DNA of 64,000 bases. Origin: Isoetes taiwanensis. Its lineage: Eukaryota > Streptophyta > Lycopodiopsida > Isoetales > Isoetaceae. Each line of letters opens with the position of its first letter. Position 1 is the first letter of the stretch. Shown in pieces: positions 8,694 to 22,229 of this stretch. Location of the stretch: contig JAJEKV010000014.1 in assembly GCA_021234155.1 (NCBI GenBank), positions 15,658,872-15,722,871 on the forward strand, given 5' to 3'. A model generated the notes under the pieces. That model ran no database searches and had not been told where the DNA came from. It saw nothing but the letters and a program-made list of their open reading frames with translations. The position numbers and the translations under genes were made by a program.

Positions 8694-11600
8694 GGCCTTG
8701 GGGAGAGGAAATTTGGGGCAAGCAGCCTCCGGAGGGATTTTAGGGTCCGCGCTCTGGCGTCAACACCCCAACTCCACTTCAAGACACCTCCAAGCTAGGT
8801 CCCGCCGATCCGACAAGGAGAGGGCCTCCAAACGTAAACCCCGTGGGTTGCCGTGCTCTAGAAAGGGTTTACGCTTTGGGGCCGAGTCCCGGTCCCATTG
8901 CACTTGGGACCTGGCCGAGAAGCAAAGATGAGAATACGGAGCAAGGGGAACCGACGGAGCGGAGTTTGGGCCTTTCCCTCCTCCCGATGTGGCAAGTAGA
9001 AGTCTGGGGCTTTTGCAAAGGGCAAGACATTCAGAATTCGCAATTAATGCATTGCACCTAAAATAAATTCCGGTTTTTGCCACCCGGATCCCTAATTCAT
9101 CTCCAACACACGGCCCAATTTTTCGAATTTTTCGAGAAGGTCTAGGTCAAAGGGTTAGCATTAGAACGGTCGGGCAGCCCGCTGTGGCAACCGAAGCCGG
9201 CACCCTTCCCCAAGTCAAACGAGGCCAGACCTTGCAGGGATCCTCACAAGAGGGGAGAGTCCCACCCCGTGAGGCGGATCCAAAAGTTCCCCGAGGCAGC
9301 TTCTTCCTCGGCACAGCCCCCTGGCCGCACACTAATGACCACCTCCCCGAGCCCGGCTCCCTATCCGACCGTTGATCCTCCGCTCAGGGCCCCTCTTCGA
9401 AGGTCCAAAAGATTCCAGATCGGTCCGAGAACTTGTCAAACCGCTGGGCGCCCCGATGTCTCCGCCTTTGTAGAAACCGCGACTGCTTTGTCGTTCGCAC
9501 CGGGATGCTCCTAATGGCAATAGACCCCAAATCGTCCCCCTAATGGCGAAATTACCCTAGGGAGCAAGTTACACCTGGCGGGTTTTAAAGAAGGAAACAC
9601 TCACGCCCTCCACGACAAGATCCCGCATGCACATCCTAGGCCAATTGACTACGAGTGTGATGGAAGTGAGCTACTTTGGCGCTTGGAGTTCGGGTGGTCT
9701 TCTGCCACGGAACTTGGTCCCTGTGGCAATGTCGACGCTCCGAGTCCATTGGCGAGTCGATCGCGATTCCGGAGAGCTGGAGGTCGCCTGGCCCGGCCCC
9801 TGTGGCCTTGGGGAGAGGAAATTTGGGGCAAGCAGCCTCCTGGGGATTTTAGGGTCCGCTGGGCGTGCCAACACCCCAACCCCACTTCAAGACACCTGCG
9901 CAAGGTCCCGGCCGACCGGACAAGGAGAGGGCCTCCAAACGAAAACCCCGTGGGTTGCCGTGCTCTAGAAGGGTTTACGCTTTGGGGGCCGAGTCCCGGT
10001 CCAAGGCACTTGGGACCCGCCGAGAAGCAAAGAGCCGAGAATACGAGCAAGGGGAACCGACGGAGCGGAGTTTGGGCCTTTCCTCCTCCCCGATGTGGCA
10101 AGTAGAAGTCGGGGGCTTTGCAAAGGGCAAGACATTCAGAATTCGCAATTAATGCATTGCACCTAAAATAAATTCGGTTTTTGCCGATCCCTAATTCATC
10201 TCCAGCACACGCCCAATTTTCTTCGAATTTTCTGAGAAGGTCTAGGTCAAAGGGTTAGCATTAGAACGGCCGGGGCAGCCCGCTGGTGGCAACCGAGCCG
10301 CACCCTTCCCCAAGTCAAACGAGGCCGACCTTGCGGGATCCTCACAAGAGGGGAGAGTCCCACCCCGTGAGGCGGGATCCAAAAAGTTCCCGAGGCAGCC
10401 CTTCCCCGGCAAATAAGCCTTCCCCGGGCCGCACGCTTAATGACCACCCTCCCCGAGCCCGGCCTCCCCTATCCGACCGCTGATCCTCCGCTCAGGGCCC
10501 CTCTTCGAAGGTCCAAAAGATTCCAGATCGGTCCGAGAACTTGTCAAACCGCTGGGCGCCCCGATGTCTACCTTGTAGAAACCGCGACTGCTTTTGTCGC
10601 TCGCACCGGGATGCTCCTCGAATGGCAAATAGACCCCGCCAAATCGTCCGAATGGCTAAATTACCCTAGGGAGCAAGTTACACCTGGCCGGTTTTATGAA
10701 AGAAGGAAACACTCACGCCCACACGACAAGATCCCGCATGCACATCCTAGGCCAATTGACTACGAAAGTGTGATGGAAGTGAGCTACTTTGGCTTTTTGA
10801 GTTCGGTGGTCTTCCGCCACGGAACTTGGTCCCTGTGGCAATGTCGACGCTCGAGTCCATTGGCAGAAGTCGATCGCGATTCCCGAGAGCCGAGGTCGCC
10901 CGGCCCGCCCCTCGTGGCCTTGGGGAGAGGAAATTTGGGGCAAGCAGCCCCGAGGGATTTTAGGGTCCGCGCCTCAAGGCCAACACCCCAACCCCATCTT
11001 CAAGACACGGCTGCAAGGTCCCTACCGACCGACAAGGAGAGGGCCTCCAAACGAAAAACCCCGTGGGTTGCCGTGCTCTAGAAGGGTTTACGCTTTGGGG
11101 CCGAGTCCCGGGTCTGCTGCACTTGGGACCCGGCCGAGAAGCAAAGAGCCGAGAATACGGAGCAAGGGGAACCGACGGAGCGGAGTTTGGGCCTTTCCTC
11201 CTCCCGATGTGGCAAGTAGAAGTCTGGGGCGCTTTTGCAAAGGGGCAAGACATTCAGAATTCGCAATTAATGCATTGCACGAAAATAAATTCGCTTTTTT
11301 GCCGGGCCGATCCCTAATTCATCTCCAAAGACACGCCCAATTTTTCGAATTTTCGAGAAGGTCTAGGTCAAAGGGTTAGTATTAGAACGGGCCGGGCAGC
11401 CCGCTGTGGCAACCGAGCCGCACCCTTCCCCAAGTCAAACGAGGCCAGACCTTTGCAGGATCCCTCACAAGAGGGGAGAGTCCCACCCCGTGAGGCGGGA
11501 TCCAAAAAGTTCCCGAGGCAGCCTCTTCCCGGGGCAGCCCCTGGTCGCGACGCTTAATGACCACCCTCCCGAGCCCTGCCTCTATCCCACCGCTGATCCT

Positions 11601-14600
11601 CCGCTCAGGGGCCCCTCTTCGAAGGTCCAAAAGATTCCAGATCGGCCCGAGAACTTGTCAAACCGCCGGGCGCCCCGATGTCCGGGCCAGAGAAACCGCA
11701 AGACGACTGCTTTGTCGCTCGCACCGGGGATGCTCCGAATGGCAAATAGACCCCCAAATCGTCCTGAATGGCTTAAATTACCCTAGGGAGCAAGTTACAC
11801 CTGGCCGGTTTTGGCGAAAAGAAGGAAACACTCACGCCTCCACGACAAGATCCCGCATGCACATCCTAGGCCAATTGACTACGAGTGTGATGGAAGTGAG
11901 CTACTTTGGCGCTTCTTGAGTTCGGGTGGTCTTCCTCGCCACTAACTTGGTCCCTGTGGCAATGTCGACGCTCCGAGTCCATTGGCAGAGTCGATCGCGA
12001 TTCCTGAGAGCCGAGGTCGCCTGGGTCCGGCCCCTGTGGCCTTGGGAGAGGAAATTTGGGGCAAGCAGCCCCGAGGGATTTTAGGGTCCGGGCTCAAGGC
12101 CAACACCCCAACCCCACTTCAAGACACCTGCTAAAGGTCCCGGGCCGACCGACAAGGAGAGGGCTCCAAACGAAACCCCGTGGGTTGCCGTGCTCTAGAA
12201 GGGTTTACGCTTTGGGGCCGAGTCCCCGGTCCGCTGCACTTGGGACCTGGCCGAGAAGCAAAGAGCCGAGAATACGGAGCAAGGGGAACCGACGGAGCGG
12301 AGTTTGGGCCTTTCCTCCTCCCCGATGTGGCAAGTAGAAGTCGGGGCGCTTTTGCAGTGCTGGCAAGACATTCAGAAATTCGCAATTAATGCATTGCACC
12401 TAAAAATAAATTCCGGTTTTTTGCCGATCCCTAATTCATCTCCAAAGACACGCCCAATTTTCGAATTTTCTGAGAAGGTCTAGGTCAAAGGGTTAGATTA
12501 GAACGGCGGGGGCAGCCCGCTGTGGCAACCGAGCCGGCACCCTTCCCCAAGTCAAACGAGGCCAGACCTTGCAGTGGATCCTCACAAGAGGGGAGAGTCC
12601 CACCCCGTGAGGCTGATCCAAAAGTTCCCGAGGCAGCCTTTTCCCGGCAATAAGCCCCCGGGTCGCGACGCTAATGACCACCCTCCCCCGAGCCCTGCCC
12701 CCATCCCACCGCTGATCCTCCGCTCGGGCCCCTCTTCGAAGGTCCAAAAGATTCCAGATCGGGTCCCGAGAACTTGTCAAACCGCTGGCGCCCCGATGTC
12801 CGCTTTGTAGAAACCGCACCGCTTTGTCGCTCGGGCACCGGGATGCTCCTAATGGCAAATAGACCCCCGCCAAATCGTCCGAATGGCGAAATTACCCTAG
12901 GGAGCAAGTTACACCTGGCCGGGTTTTGGCGAAGAAGGAAACACTCACGCCCCACGACAAGATCCCGCATGCACATCCTAGGCCAATTGACTACGAAGTG
13001 TGATGGAAGTGAGCTACTTTGGCTTTTTGGAGTTCGGGTGGTCTTCGCCACCTTAACTTGGTCCCTGTGGCAATGTCGACGCTCGAGTCCATTGGCGTAG
13101 AGTCGATCGCGATTCGAGAGCTGAGGTCGCCTGGCCCGGCCCCTCGTGGCCTTGGGGAGAGGAAATTTGGGGGCAAGCAGCCTCCCGGGGGATTTTAGGG
13201 TCCGCTCAAGGCCAACACCCCAACCCCACTTCAAGACACGGCAAGCAAGGTCCCTACCGACCGACAAGGAGAGGGCCTCCCAAACGAAAACCCCGTGGGT
13301 TGCCGTGCTCTAGAAGGGTTTACGCTTTGGGGGCCGAGTCCCGGTCTCGCTGCACTTGGGACCCCGCCGAAGCGCCAGCCGAGAATACGGAGCAAGGGGA
13401 ACCGACGAGCGGAGTTTGGGCCTTTCCTCCTCCCGATGTGGCAAGTAGAAGTCTGGGGCTTTTTGCAAAGGGCAAGACATTCAGAATTCGCAATTAATGC
13501 ATTGCACCTAAAATAAATTCCTTTTGCCGATCCCCATAATTCATCTCCAAAGACACGCCCAATTTTCGAATTTTCTGAGAAGGTCTAGGTCAAAGGGTTA
13601 GCATTAGAACGGCCGGGCAGCCCGCTGGTATAACCGAGCCGGGCACCCTTCCCCAAGTCAAACGAGGCCGTGACCTGCGTGGATCCCTCACAAGAGGGGA
13701 GAGTCCTGACCCCGTGAGGCGGATCCAAAAGTTCCCGAGGCAGCTTCCTCGGCCCGGCAACAAGGCCCCCTGGTCGCACGCTAATGACCACCCTCCCGAG
13801 CCCTGCCCCCTATCCCGACCGCTGATCCTCCGCTCAGGGGCCCCTTCGAAGGTCCAAAAGATTCCGTGATCGGCCCCGAGAACTTGTCAAACCGCTGGGC
13901 CCCCGATGTCGGCTTTGTAGAAACCGCATCGCTTTTGTCGCTCGCACACCGGGATGCTCCTAATGGCAAATAGACCCCGCCAAATCGTCCGAATGGCTTA
14001 AATTACCCTAGGGAGCAAGTTACACCTGGCCGGTTTTGCTTAAAGAAGGAAACACTCACGCCTCCACGACAAGATCCCCGCATGCACATCCTAGGCCAAC
14101 GGACTACGAGTGTGATGGAAGTGAGCTACTTTGGCGCTTGGAGTTCGGGTGGTCTTCGCCACTTTAACTTGGTCCCTGTGGCAATGTCGACGCTCGAGTC
14201 CATTGGCGAGTCGATCATCGCTGGACCCCGAGAGGGAGGTCGCCTCGGCCCGGCCCCGTGGCCTTGGGGAGAGGAAATTTGGGGCAAGCAGCCCGAGGGA
14301 TTTTAGGGTCCAAGGCCTCAAGGCCAACACCCCAACCCCACTTCAAGACACGGCCGCAAGGTCCCTACCGACCGACAAGGAGAGGGCCTCCAAACGAAAC
14401 CCCGTGGGCTGCCGTGCTCTAGAAGGGTTTACGCTTTGGGGCCGAGTCCCCGTCCTGCTGCACTTGGGACCCGGCCGAAGCGCCACCGAGAATACGGAGC
14501 AAGGGAACCGACGAGCGGAGTTTGGGCCTTTCCTCCTCCCGATGTGGCAAGTAGAAGTCGGGGGCGCTTTTGCAGCTGGCAAGACATTCAGAATTCGCAA

Positions 14601-17600
14601 TTAATGCATTGCACGAAAATAAATTCCCGCTTTGCCACGGATCCCTAATTCATCTCCAAAGACACGCCCCAATTTTTCGAATTTTCGAGAAGGTCTAGGT
14701 CAAAGGGTTAGCAGATAGAACGGCTTCGGCAGCCCGCTGTGGCAACCGAAGCCGCACCCTTCCCCAAGTCAAACGAGGCCAGACCTTGCGTGGATCCCTC
14801 ACAAGAGGGGAGAGTCCGACCCCGTGAGGCTGATCCAAAAGTTCCCGAGGCAGCCCTTCCCCGGCAAAAGCCCCCGGCTCGCACGCTAATGACCACCCTC
14901 CCGAGCCCGGGTTCCCCTATCCGACCGCTGATCCTCCGCTCAGGCCCTCTTCGAAGGTCCAAAAGATTCCAGATCGGGTCCGAGAACTTGTCAAAACCGG
15001 GGCCCCGATGTCTGGCCTTTGTAGAAACCGTGACTGCTTTGTCGCTCGCACCGGGATGCTCCGGAATGGCAAATAGACCCCGCCAAATCGTCCGAATGGC
15101 TAAATTACCCTAGGGAGCAAGTTACACCTGGCCGGTTTTGGCGAAAAAGAAGGAAACACTCACGCCCTCCACGACAAGATCCCCGCATGCACATCCTAGG
15201 CCAATTGACTACGAGTGTGATGGAAGTGAGCTACTTTGGCGCTTGAGTTCGGTGGTCTTCCTCACCACGGAACTTGGTCCCCGTGGCAATGTCGACGCTT
15301 CTGAGTCCATTGGCAGAGTCGATCACGATTCCGAGAGAGCTGAGGTCGCCTCGCCCCCCCTGTGGCCTTGGGGAGAGGAAATTTGGGGCAAGCAGCCCCG
15401 AGGGGATTTTAGGGTCCGGCCTCAAGGCCAACACCCCAACCCCACTTCAAGACACGGGCGCAAGGTCCCTACCGACCGACAAGGAGAGGGCCTCCCAAAC
15501 GAAACCCCGTGGGTTGCCGTGCTCTAGAAGGGTTTACGCTTTGGGGCCGAGTCCCGGTCTGCTGCACTTGGGACCGGCCGAGAAGCAAAGAAATGAATAC
15601 GGAGCAAGGGGAACCGACGGAGCGAGTTTGGGCCTTTCCTCCTCCCGATGTGGCAAGTAGAAGCCTGGGGCGGCAGCTGGCAAGACATTCAGAATTCGCA
15701 ATTAATGCATTGCACCTAAAATAAATTCCGTTTTTTTTGCCGAATCCCTAATTCATCTCCAAAGACACGCCCAATTTTCGGAATTTTCTGAGAAGGTCTA
15801 GGTCAAAGGGTTAAGATTAGAACGGCCGGGGCAGCCCGCTGCAGGCAACCGAAGCCGGCACCCTTCCCCAAGTCAAACGAGGCCAGACCTTTGCAGGATC
15901 CCTCACAAGAGGGGAGAGTCCCACCCCGTGAGGCGATCCAAAAGTTCCCCGAGGCAGCTCTTTTCCCTGGCAGCTCCCCCTGGCCGCACGCTTAATGACC
16001 ACCCTCCCGAGAGCCCTGCTCTATCCGACCGCTGATCCTCCGCTCAGGGGCCCCTCTTCGAAGGTCCAAAAGATTCCAGATCGGGTCCGAGAACTTGTCA
16101 AACCAAGGGCGCCCCGATGTCTACCAGAAACCGCGACTGCTTTTGTCGCTCGCACCGGGATGCTCCTAATGGCAAATAGACCCCGCCAAATCGTCCGAAT
16201 GGCGAAATTACCCTAGGGAGCAAGTTACACCTGGCCGGTTTTGGCGAAGAAGGAAACACTCACGCCTCCACGACAAAGATCCCGCATGCACATCCTAGGC
16301 CAATCGACTACGAGTGTGATGGAAGTGAGCTACTTTGGCGCTTGGAGTTCGGTGGTCTTCGCCACGGAACTTGGTCCCCGTGGCAATGTCGACGCTCGAG
16401 TCCATTGGCGAGTCGATCGCATTCCTGAGAGCTTGAGGTCGCCTCGCCCGGCCCCTCGTGGCCTTGGGGAGAGGAAATTTGGGGCAAGCAGCCCGGAGGG
16501 ATTTTAGGGTCCGCTACAAGGCCAACACCCCAACCCCATTCTTCAAGACACTGCCGCAAGGTCCCTACCGACCGACAAGGAGAGGGCCTCCAAACGTAAA
16601 CCCCGTGGGTTGCCGTGCCTAGAAGGGTTTACGCTTTTGGGGCCGAGTCCCGGTCTGCTGCACTTGGGACCGGCCGAAGCAGCACCGAGAATACGGAGCA
16701 AGGGGAACCGACGAGCGGAGTTTGGGCCTTTCCTCCTCCGATGTGGCAAGTAGAAGCCTGGGGCTTTTGGTGCGGGGGCAAGACATTCGTAAATTCGCAA
16801 TTAATGCATTGCACGAAAATAAATTCCTGCTTTTTTGCCGGGATCCCTAATTCATCTCCAAAGACACGCCCAATTTTTCGGAATTTTCGGAGAAGGTCTA
16901 GGTCAAAGGGTTAGCATTAGAACGGCCGGGGCAGCCCGCTGTGGCAACCGAAATGCACCCTTCCCCAAGTCAAACGAGGCCGACCTTGCGCAGGATCCCT
17001 CACAAGAGGGGAGAGTCCCACCCCGTGAGGCTGGATCCAAAAGTTCCCGAGGCAGCCCTTCCCCGGCAAATAAGCCCCGGGTCGCACGCTTAATGACCAC
17101 CTCCCGAGCCCTGCCTCTATCCCACCGCTGATCCTCCGCTCCTCAGGCCCCTTCGAAGGTCCAAAAGATTCCAGATCGGGTCCCGAGAACTTGTCAAACC
17201 ATGGGGCCCCCGATGTCTACTTTGTAGAAACCGCACTGCTTTGTCGCTCGCACCGGGATGCTCCGAATGGCAAATAGACCCCGCCAAATCGTCCTGAATG
17301 GCGAAATTACCCTAGGGAGCAAGTTACACCTGGCCGGTTTTGGCTAAAGAAGGAAACACTCACGCCTCCACGACAAGATCCCGCATGCACATCCTAGGCC
17401 AATTGACTACGAAAGTGTGATGGAAGTGAGCTACTTTGGCGCTTCTTGGAGTTCGGGTGGTCTTCTCGCCACTTAAACTGGTCCCTGTGGCAATGTCGAC
17501 GCTCGAGTCCATTGGCAGAGTCGATCATCGGATTCCGGAGAGCTGAGGTCGCCTCGTCCGGGCCCCTCGTGGCCTTGGGAGAGGAAATTTGGGGCAAGCA

Positions 17601-18668
17601 GCCCCGGAGGGATTTTAGGGTCCAAGGCCAAGGCCAACACCCCAACCCCATTGTTTCAAGACACCTAGGCAAGGTCCCTACCGACCGACAAGGAGAGGGC
17701 CTCCCAAACGAAACCCCGTGGGGTTGCCGTGCCTAGAAGGGTTTACGCTTTGGGGCCGAAGTCCCCGGGTCCGCTGCACTTGGGACCGGGCCGAGAAGCA
17801 AAGAGTCCGTGAATACGGAGCAAGGGGAACCGACGGAGCGGAGTTTGGGCCTTTCCTCCTCCCGGCGGGCAAGTAGAAGCCTGGGGGCGCTTTGGTGCTG
17901 GCAAGACATTCAGAAATTCGCACTAATGCATTGCAATCTAAAATAAATTCCGGGTTTTTGCCAAATGATCCCTAATTCATCTCCAAAGACACGCCCAATT
18001 TTCGAATTTTCTGAGAAGGTCTAGGTCAAAGGGTTAAGATTAGAACTGGCCGGGCAGCCCGCTGGTGGCAACCGAGCCGCACCCTTCCCCAAGTCAAACG
18101 AGGCCGGGACCTTGCGTGGATCCCTCACAAGAGGGGAGAGTCCTGACCCCCGGAGGGGATCCAAAAGTTCCCCTCGAGGCAGCTCTTCCTCGGCCCCCCG
18201 GGCTGCCCCGGTCAAGACGCTTAATGACCACCCTCCTGGAGCCCTGGTTCCCTATCCCACCGCTGGATCCTCCGCTCAGGCCCCTCTTCTGAAGGTCCAA
18301 AAGATTCCAGATCGGTCCTGAGAACTTGTCAAACCATGGGCGCCCCGATAAGTCCTACCTTTGTAGAAACCGCACTGCTTTTGTCGCTCGGGCACCGGGA
18401 TGCTCCGAATGGCAAATAGACCCCTGCCAAATCAAGGGCCTAATGGCTAAATTACCCTAGGGGAGCAAGTTACACCTGGCCGGTTTTATGAAAAGAAGGA
18501 AACACTCACGCCTCCACGACAAGATATCCCGCGATGCACATCCTAAAGGCCAATTGACTACGAAAGTGTGATGGAAGTGAGCTACTTTGGCGCTTCTTGA
18601 GTTCGGGTGGTCTTTCTGGCCACTAACTTGGTCCCTGTGGCAATGTCGACGTTTCCGAGTCCATTGGC
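8694..18668 (+). repeat. Array A: nine head-to-tail ~1.1-kb GC-rich units
   Basis: The landmark TCTAGGTCAAAGGGTTA occurs at 9141, 10241, 11362, 12479, 13584, 14694, 15797, 16897 and 18020 (18020 with small variants), giving unit lengths of 1100-1123 bp. Units are alike over their whole length but differ by many 1-5-bp insertions and deletions, often in G or C runs. No reading frame is kept between units, so the open frames inside (up to about 210 codons) are not genes. Every unit has a small hairpin CCCTC-ACAA-GAGGG or a close variant. Array A units carry GTTACACCTGGCCGG where array B has GTTACAAGGTCGG. I find no rRNA, tRNA or LTR signature. Confidence 0.95.
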
Positions 18669-20269
18669 GCACTTAGCCATCGCCGAGGCGAAGATGAGAT
18701 GCTCAAGCGTTAGCATGCCGAAACCATACGAGAGGAGATAGATGCAAAATCCGAGGCATTGAGTACAGGAAAACACGCCGCCTTAGCCAAGCTTGCGCCA
18801 TAGCCAACAGCTTCATTTACTCACGCATGAAACAAAAAAGGAAGGTAATTAGGAAGCGATGGATGATGCCGCGGCTGCAGCGGAATCGGCCGCCCAATCT
18901 AGAGGCGCCATTCAAGGCAGACATACACCATAATTTTTATAATATAGGATGATAGTCGGGTATATTAGGGCCAAAATCACCCAGAGACTTACGTGTCTAA
19001 AACAAAAGCGAAATGGGCGCTCTTCTTGATGACACGGCGTCGTAAAGATCAGGACCTCTCAAAATTCGAGGCGATTCGCGATGTTCTTGGGATCCCGAAC
19101 CCTGTGATGATCGTCGCGATCTTGAGCGTTGTGGTCTGTTGCTCCACTACTTCTTGACACGGGAATGTAATGAGAGAATGAGCATCTTTAACATCTTTGC
19201 AACCAAAGAAATGTTTAGTGCGTAGTGGATATATATTTTGTTGAAATCTCCCTCCAAGTTCCTTGCACGGAAAAATTTGTTCCGTCTCTTGCCTAGAGCG
19301 GGAGTCCATACTAGATCTACAGATCTCGATATTCTCTGGCGAGCGTGGAGGCTGATAATTAACACTATGTCGATGGGGAATAGGAGGCCGGAAGGCTGCC
19401 TAGCGGCGTTGGTGTCAAAGAGGCAAAATATCTTTTGCAATTTGGTTGCTCTAAGCGAAAGACATGTTTTGAGGAAAGCGGGGGCGGAGGAGGAGGCTTG
19501 AAGCACAAATATCATGCAAAAAACAATTCATTTATTTATTATTTTTATAAAAGCTATCTTAATACCCAAACTGCTTTGGTGTAGTGGCAATTGGAGGTTG
19601 GTACGCCGAATATCGGCCGCGATTGCCCCTACCCGTGGAGTCCTCCTCTATTTTCTCTAAACTCTTCCCTTTCCTCTACACAACAAATTAAAACTCCATG
19701 CATAAACTTACATACCTAATTAGAGGGGTAGCGTATAAAAACTATATATAAACTTACGTTCATCTTAGTCATTCTCCGTGCGATTGCGATTACCTTTTAT
19801 TCATATTTGAGAAAAATAGCACACCCTAGATCAAAAGAAATTATGAGAGAAACATTTGATAACCATGAATGATATGGTTGCAATAATAGAATGATACTTA
19901 CAAACCATACGGATGATAAATAGTATTTTTCATGGTTGAAATGTGCTACCAATGAGCCCGGCGGAGACTTACTACCTGGTCTTGGCCAGAGTCTTGGCCG
20001 AGGCGGAGGAGGCATATAATGCCATGAATATTGCATCCCGGAGAAAGAGGGCCACAATGAGGAAGGCGCTAGAATTGAGCCTCGCCATGACTATATATAA
20101 TTTGAACATAGCGAAAAGCTTTGAACAAGTGTCTTTGAATAAATACCTAAATTTATATTCTTATCTTCTTATTTATATTAGAAAAGTATCTAAGTATATA
20201 TATGTATGGGGTGCATATCGAACTCTAGGTTGCCATATTATCGAGGCCATGTATCATGTCATACGAACC
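18669..20269. other. Unexplained DNA right of array A
   Basis: Scattered short open frames on both strands, none recognisable. A plus-strand stretch near 18690-18790 has coiled-coil-like coding (EIDAKSEALSTGKHAAL), and a minus-strand stretch at 19049-19309 is open for 86 codons. Both could be scraps of transposon or gene sequence. A degenerate tRNA-like segment lies at about 19575-19640. Confidence 0.4.
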
Positions 20270-20500
20270 CTAAATTATCCCGTGGCATTTTTAGTGCCAC
20301 ATCATGAAACTCCTACATTGCGTGTGGCACATCATCAAACCCTAGGATTTGTGTCGCATTGGCGACCCGTATTACCACATCATAGTAAGTGCCATGTCAT
20401 CAAACCCTAGCTTGCGTGTGCCACATCATCAAACCCTAGATTGTGCCACATGGCATTTTACAATCTAGGGTTTTGATGTAACACCTAAAACCTAGGGTTT
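20270..20500 (+). repeat. Degenerate tandem repeat of GTGCCACATCATCAAACCCTAG
   Basis: Four or more imperfect copies of about 35-60 bp, each with CACATCAT and AAACCCTA. The last part is inverted (CAATCTAGGGTTTTGATG), so the end of the block can fold back. AAACCCTAG resembles the plant telomere repeat, but the copies are not in telomeric register. Confidence 0.6.
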
Positions 20501-20649
20501 GGCGTCTATCACCGACACTTTATCTACAAGTTATGATTAATAATTTATTTACCATTAATAATAATTTTTTTGATTAATAAATTACTTTTTCATTAGTAAT
20601 TTTGAATAAAAACATTTATTTGTTGCAACAAGCCTCAAATAGGAAGACA

Positions 20650-21110
20650 AAATTATATTAATCACTTCTTGCAAGGCATTTATGATAGCTTAGCCATCTC
20701 AGTGGATCACCACACACTTCATATATCTCTCTCTCACAACTATATCGGAAGAAAGCCCTATTGTTTTGAACACATCGATGGCCTTGAGCAATAGATGGAA
20801 GCGATCCATGTGCACCCACTCTCTATCCATCATCATTTGGACCTTCATATGTTGGATGATGTCAATGTGCTAGAGTATCGGTCGGTTGGGTTTATCTCAA
20901 CACACAACCCCATAAAGCGCATTGCACGGACAAAATCAAGGAGCATCTGCGTAAATGTAGCCCGGGGAATATATGTGGGATATCTCATGCCCCATGATGC
21001 TTGGTCATCGATGATGATGTAAAAACTCTCTTCTCCCACCAAGGATATCATACCGTTCCATCTTGTAGCGGTGCTTGATCGACTCCGAAATTGAGTTGAG
21101 AGCCGGTAGA
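20650..21110 (-). pseudogene. Family A gene, copy 2, C-terminal part
   Basis: Minus-strand coding equivalent to 3570-3960 of copy 1. Here TFTQMLLDFVRAMRFMG matches IYEMLRIFVQAMRRME, DDQASWGMRYP matches GDHEIHDVYAL, and the tail SSDIVVRERYMKCV matches the copy 1 segment near 3575-3640. Similarity fades at about 21110. The missing N-terminal part resumes at about 22575, so about 1.45 kb of other sequence lies inside the gene. Several stops are present. Confidence 0.55.
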
Positions 21111-21319
21111 AAGTGAGAAAATTAAGCCCGAGGCGAACCCACGGGATCGCCCAAAAGCGAACGCCATCTTGGCGTGGCGACTGGCGTGGCACTACCTCTC
21201 TCAGGTTAAGCGAACGAACGAGGGGTTAATGGCAAGTCTTGGCGGCTGGCGTGCGTTTATTAAGGAGGGGCATTTATTACCCCCTGTAGGGTTGCGAACC
21301 CATGTTAGAATATTAGCCT

Positions 21320-22200
21320 TCGCGTGTCAATAAAACTTCGTGAGAAAGGGCAAAATCGTCGGGTTGTTGCAATAAAAGGCAAAGGAGAGGTCGAAGATAT
21401 AGAGCGGTGGAAAGCGAATCGATCCTTTGTAGGTGGATGGCGGGAAGCGGAGCTTGAGTTTTGGATCCGTTAACGGGAAAGGGAGAGCCTTTCGATACAA
21501 AGGCGGGAAGATAAATCGGGAAGATGGCGGGTGGCAATGAGGTTGAATCTTGTCTGAGGCGGCTTGGGCTCACCCATTGAAAGAAAGGAAGGAATGCGGT
21601 GCGTAGGCTAATTTCAACAACCCGACGAGCGGGGCTGCAGGTCAAATAACGTCGGGTGCAGTCGGTGCGAGAAAAGATGGGGAAGCGGGCGGAGATAGAA
21701 ATGCCCAAAAATGGGGATCAAAATGGGCGCCTTGTTGAGAGTAGAGGCAGCAATTTCTCTTGCTTGATCGATATTTTGGGTCTGGGTCCCCAAGTTACGC
21801 ACCAAAATTTCCGAGCACGACGACCTTGCAAAGCAGGCAATGGGAAGATTAAGCATCGCCATTACGGGCCATAAATCTTTGCTTCTCCATTAAATCCGGT
21901 GCCCTGAGGGAAGCCCCTGGCGAAGAAACGACCCTCAAATCGGCGAGGAAAAACAAAACCCGGTGGGTTCGATCTTGAAAAATTCCTTGCTAGACAATCC
22001 TTTGAAAGTGGAACTTGGCGGGGATCTAAGATGGTCGATTATGTCTCGAGAAAAAAGGAGGAAAGCTTGGGAGCCATGGCGGGGGGGCAAGATTGGCGGG
22101 AAATCTGATTTATGGGGGCATGAAAGGGAAAAGAATTGGGCTGAAATAGGCAGATTTTCTGCGGCGAATTCCGCAAGTTCTTGCCTGGTTACCAAGGATC
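21320..22200 (-). pseudogene. Decayed plant SMI1/KNR4-like domain gene fragment
   Basis: Read on the minus strand across several frames, pieces follow the order of an uncharacterised plant protein family with an SMI1/KNR4-like domain. DIIDHLRS...FKGLSSKEFFKIE (about 21995-22080) leads into an F.F..DLR...GLPSG stretch (about 21905-21975). Next come LNLPIACFAR and GTQTQNIDQAREIAASTL, then NKAPILIPIFGHFYL (about 21670-21860). At least three frame changes separate these. It is embedded in the second family A copy and followed by unusual GC-rich DNA, so it looks carried in with an insertion. Family recognition is from memory of the motif order. Confidence 0.5.
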
Positions 22201-22229
22201 TAAGGCAGCGTTGTTTTGAATCGCGGACG

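Noticed and set aside
10440-11081. 213-codon open frame in array A, and dozens of 60-190-codon frames in both arrays
   Set aside because: The frame is not kept in neighbouring units of the same repeat, the peptides have no domains, and GC-rich DNA gives long frames by chance.
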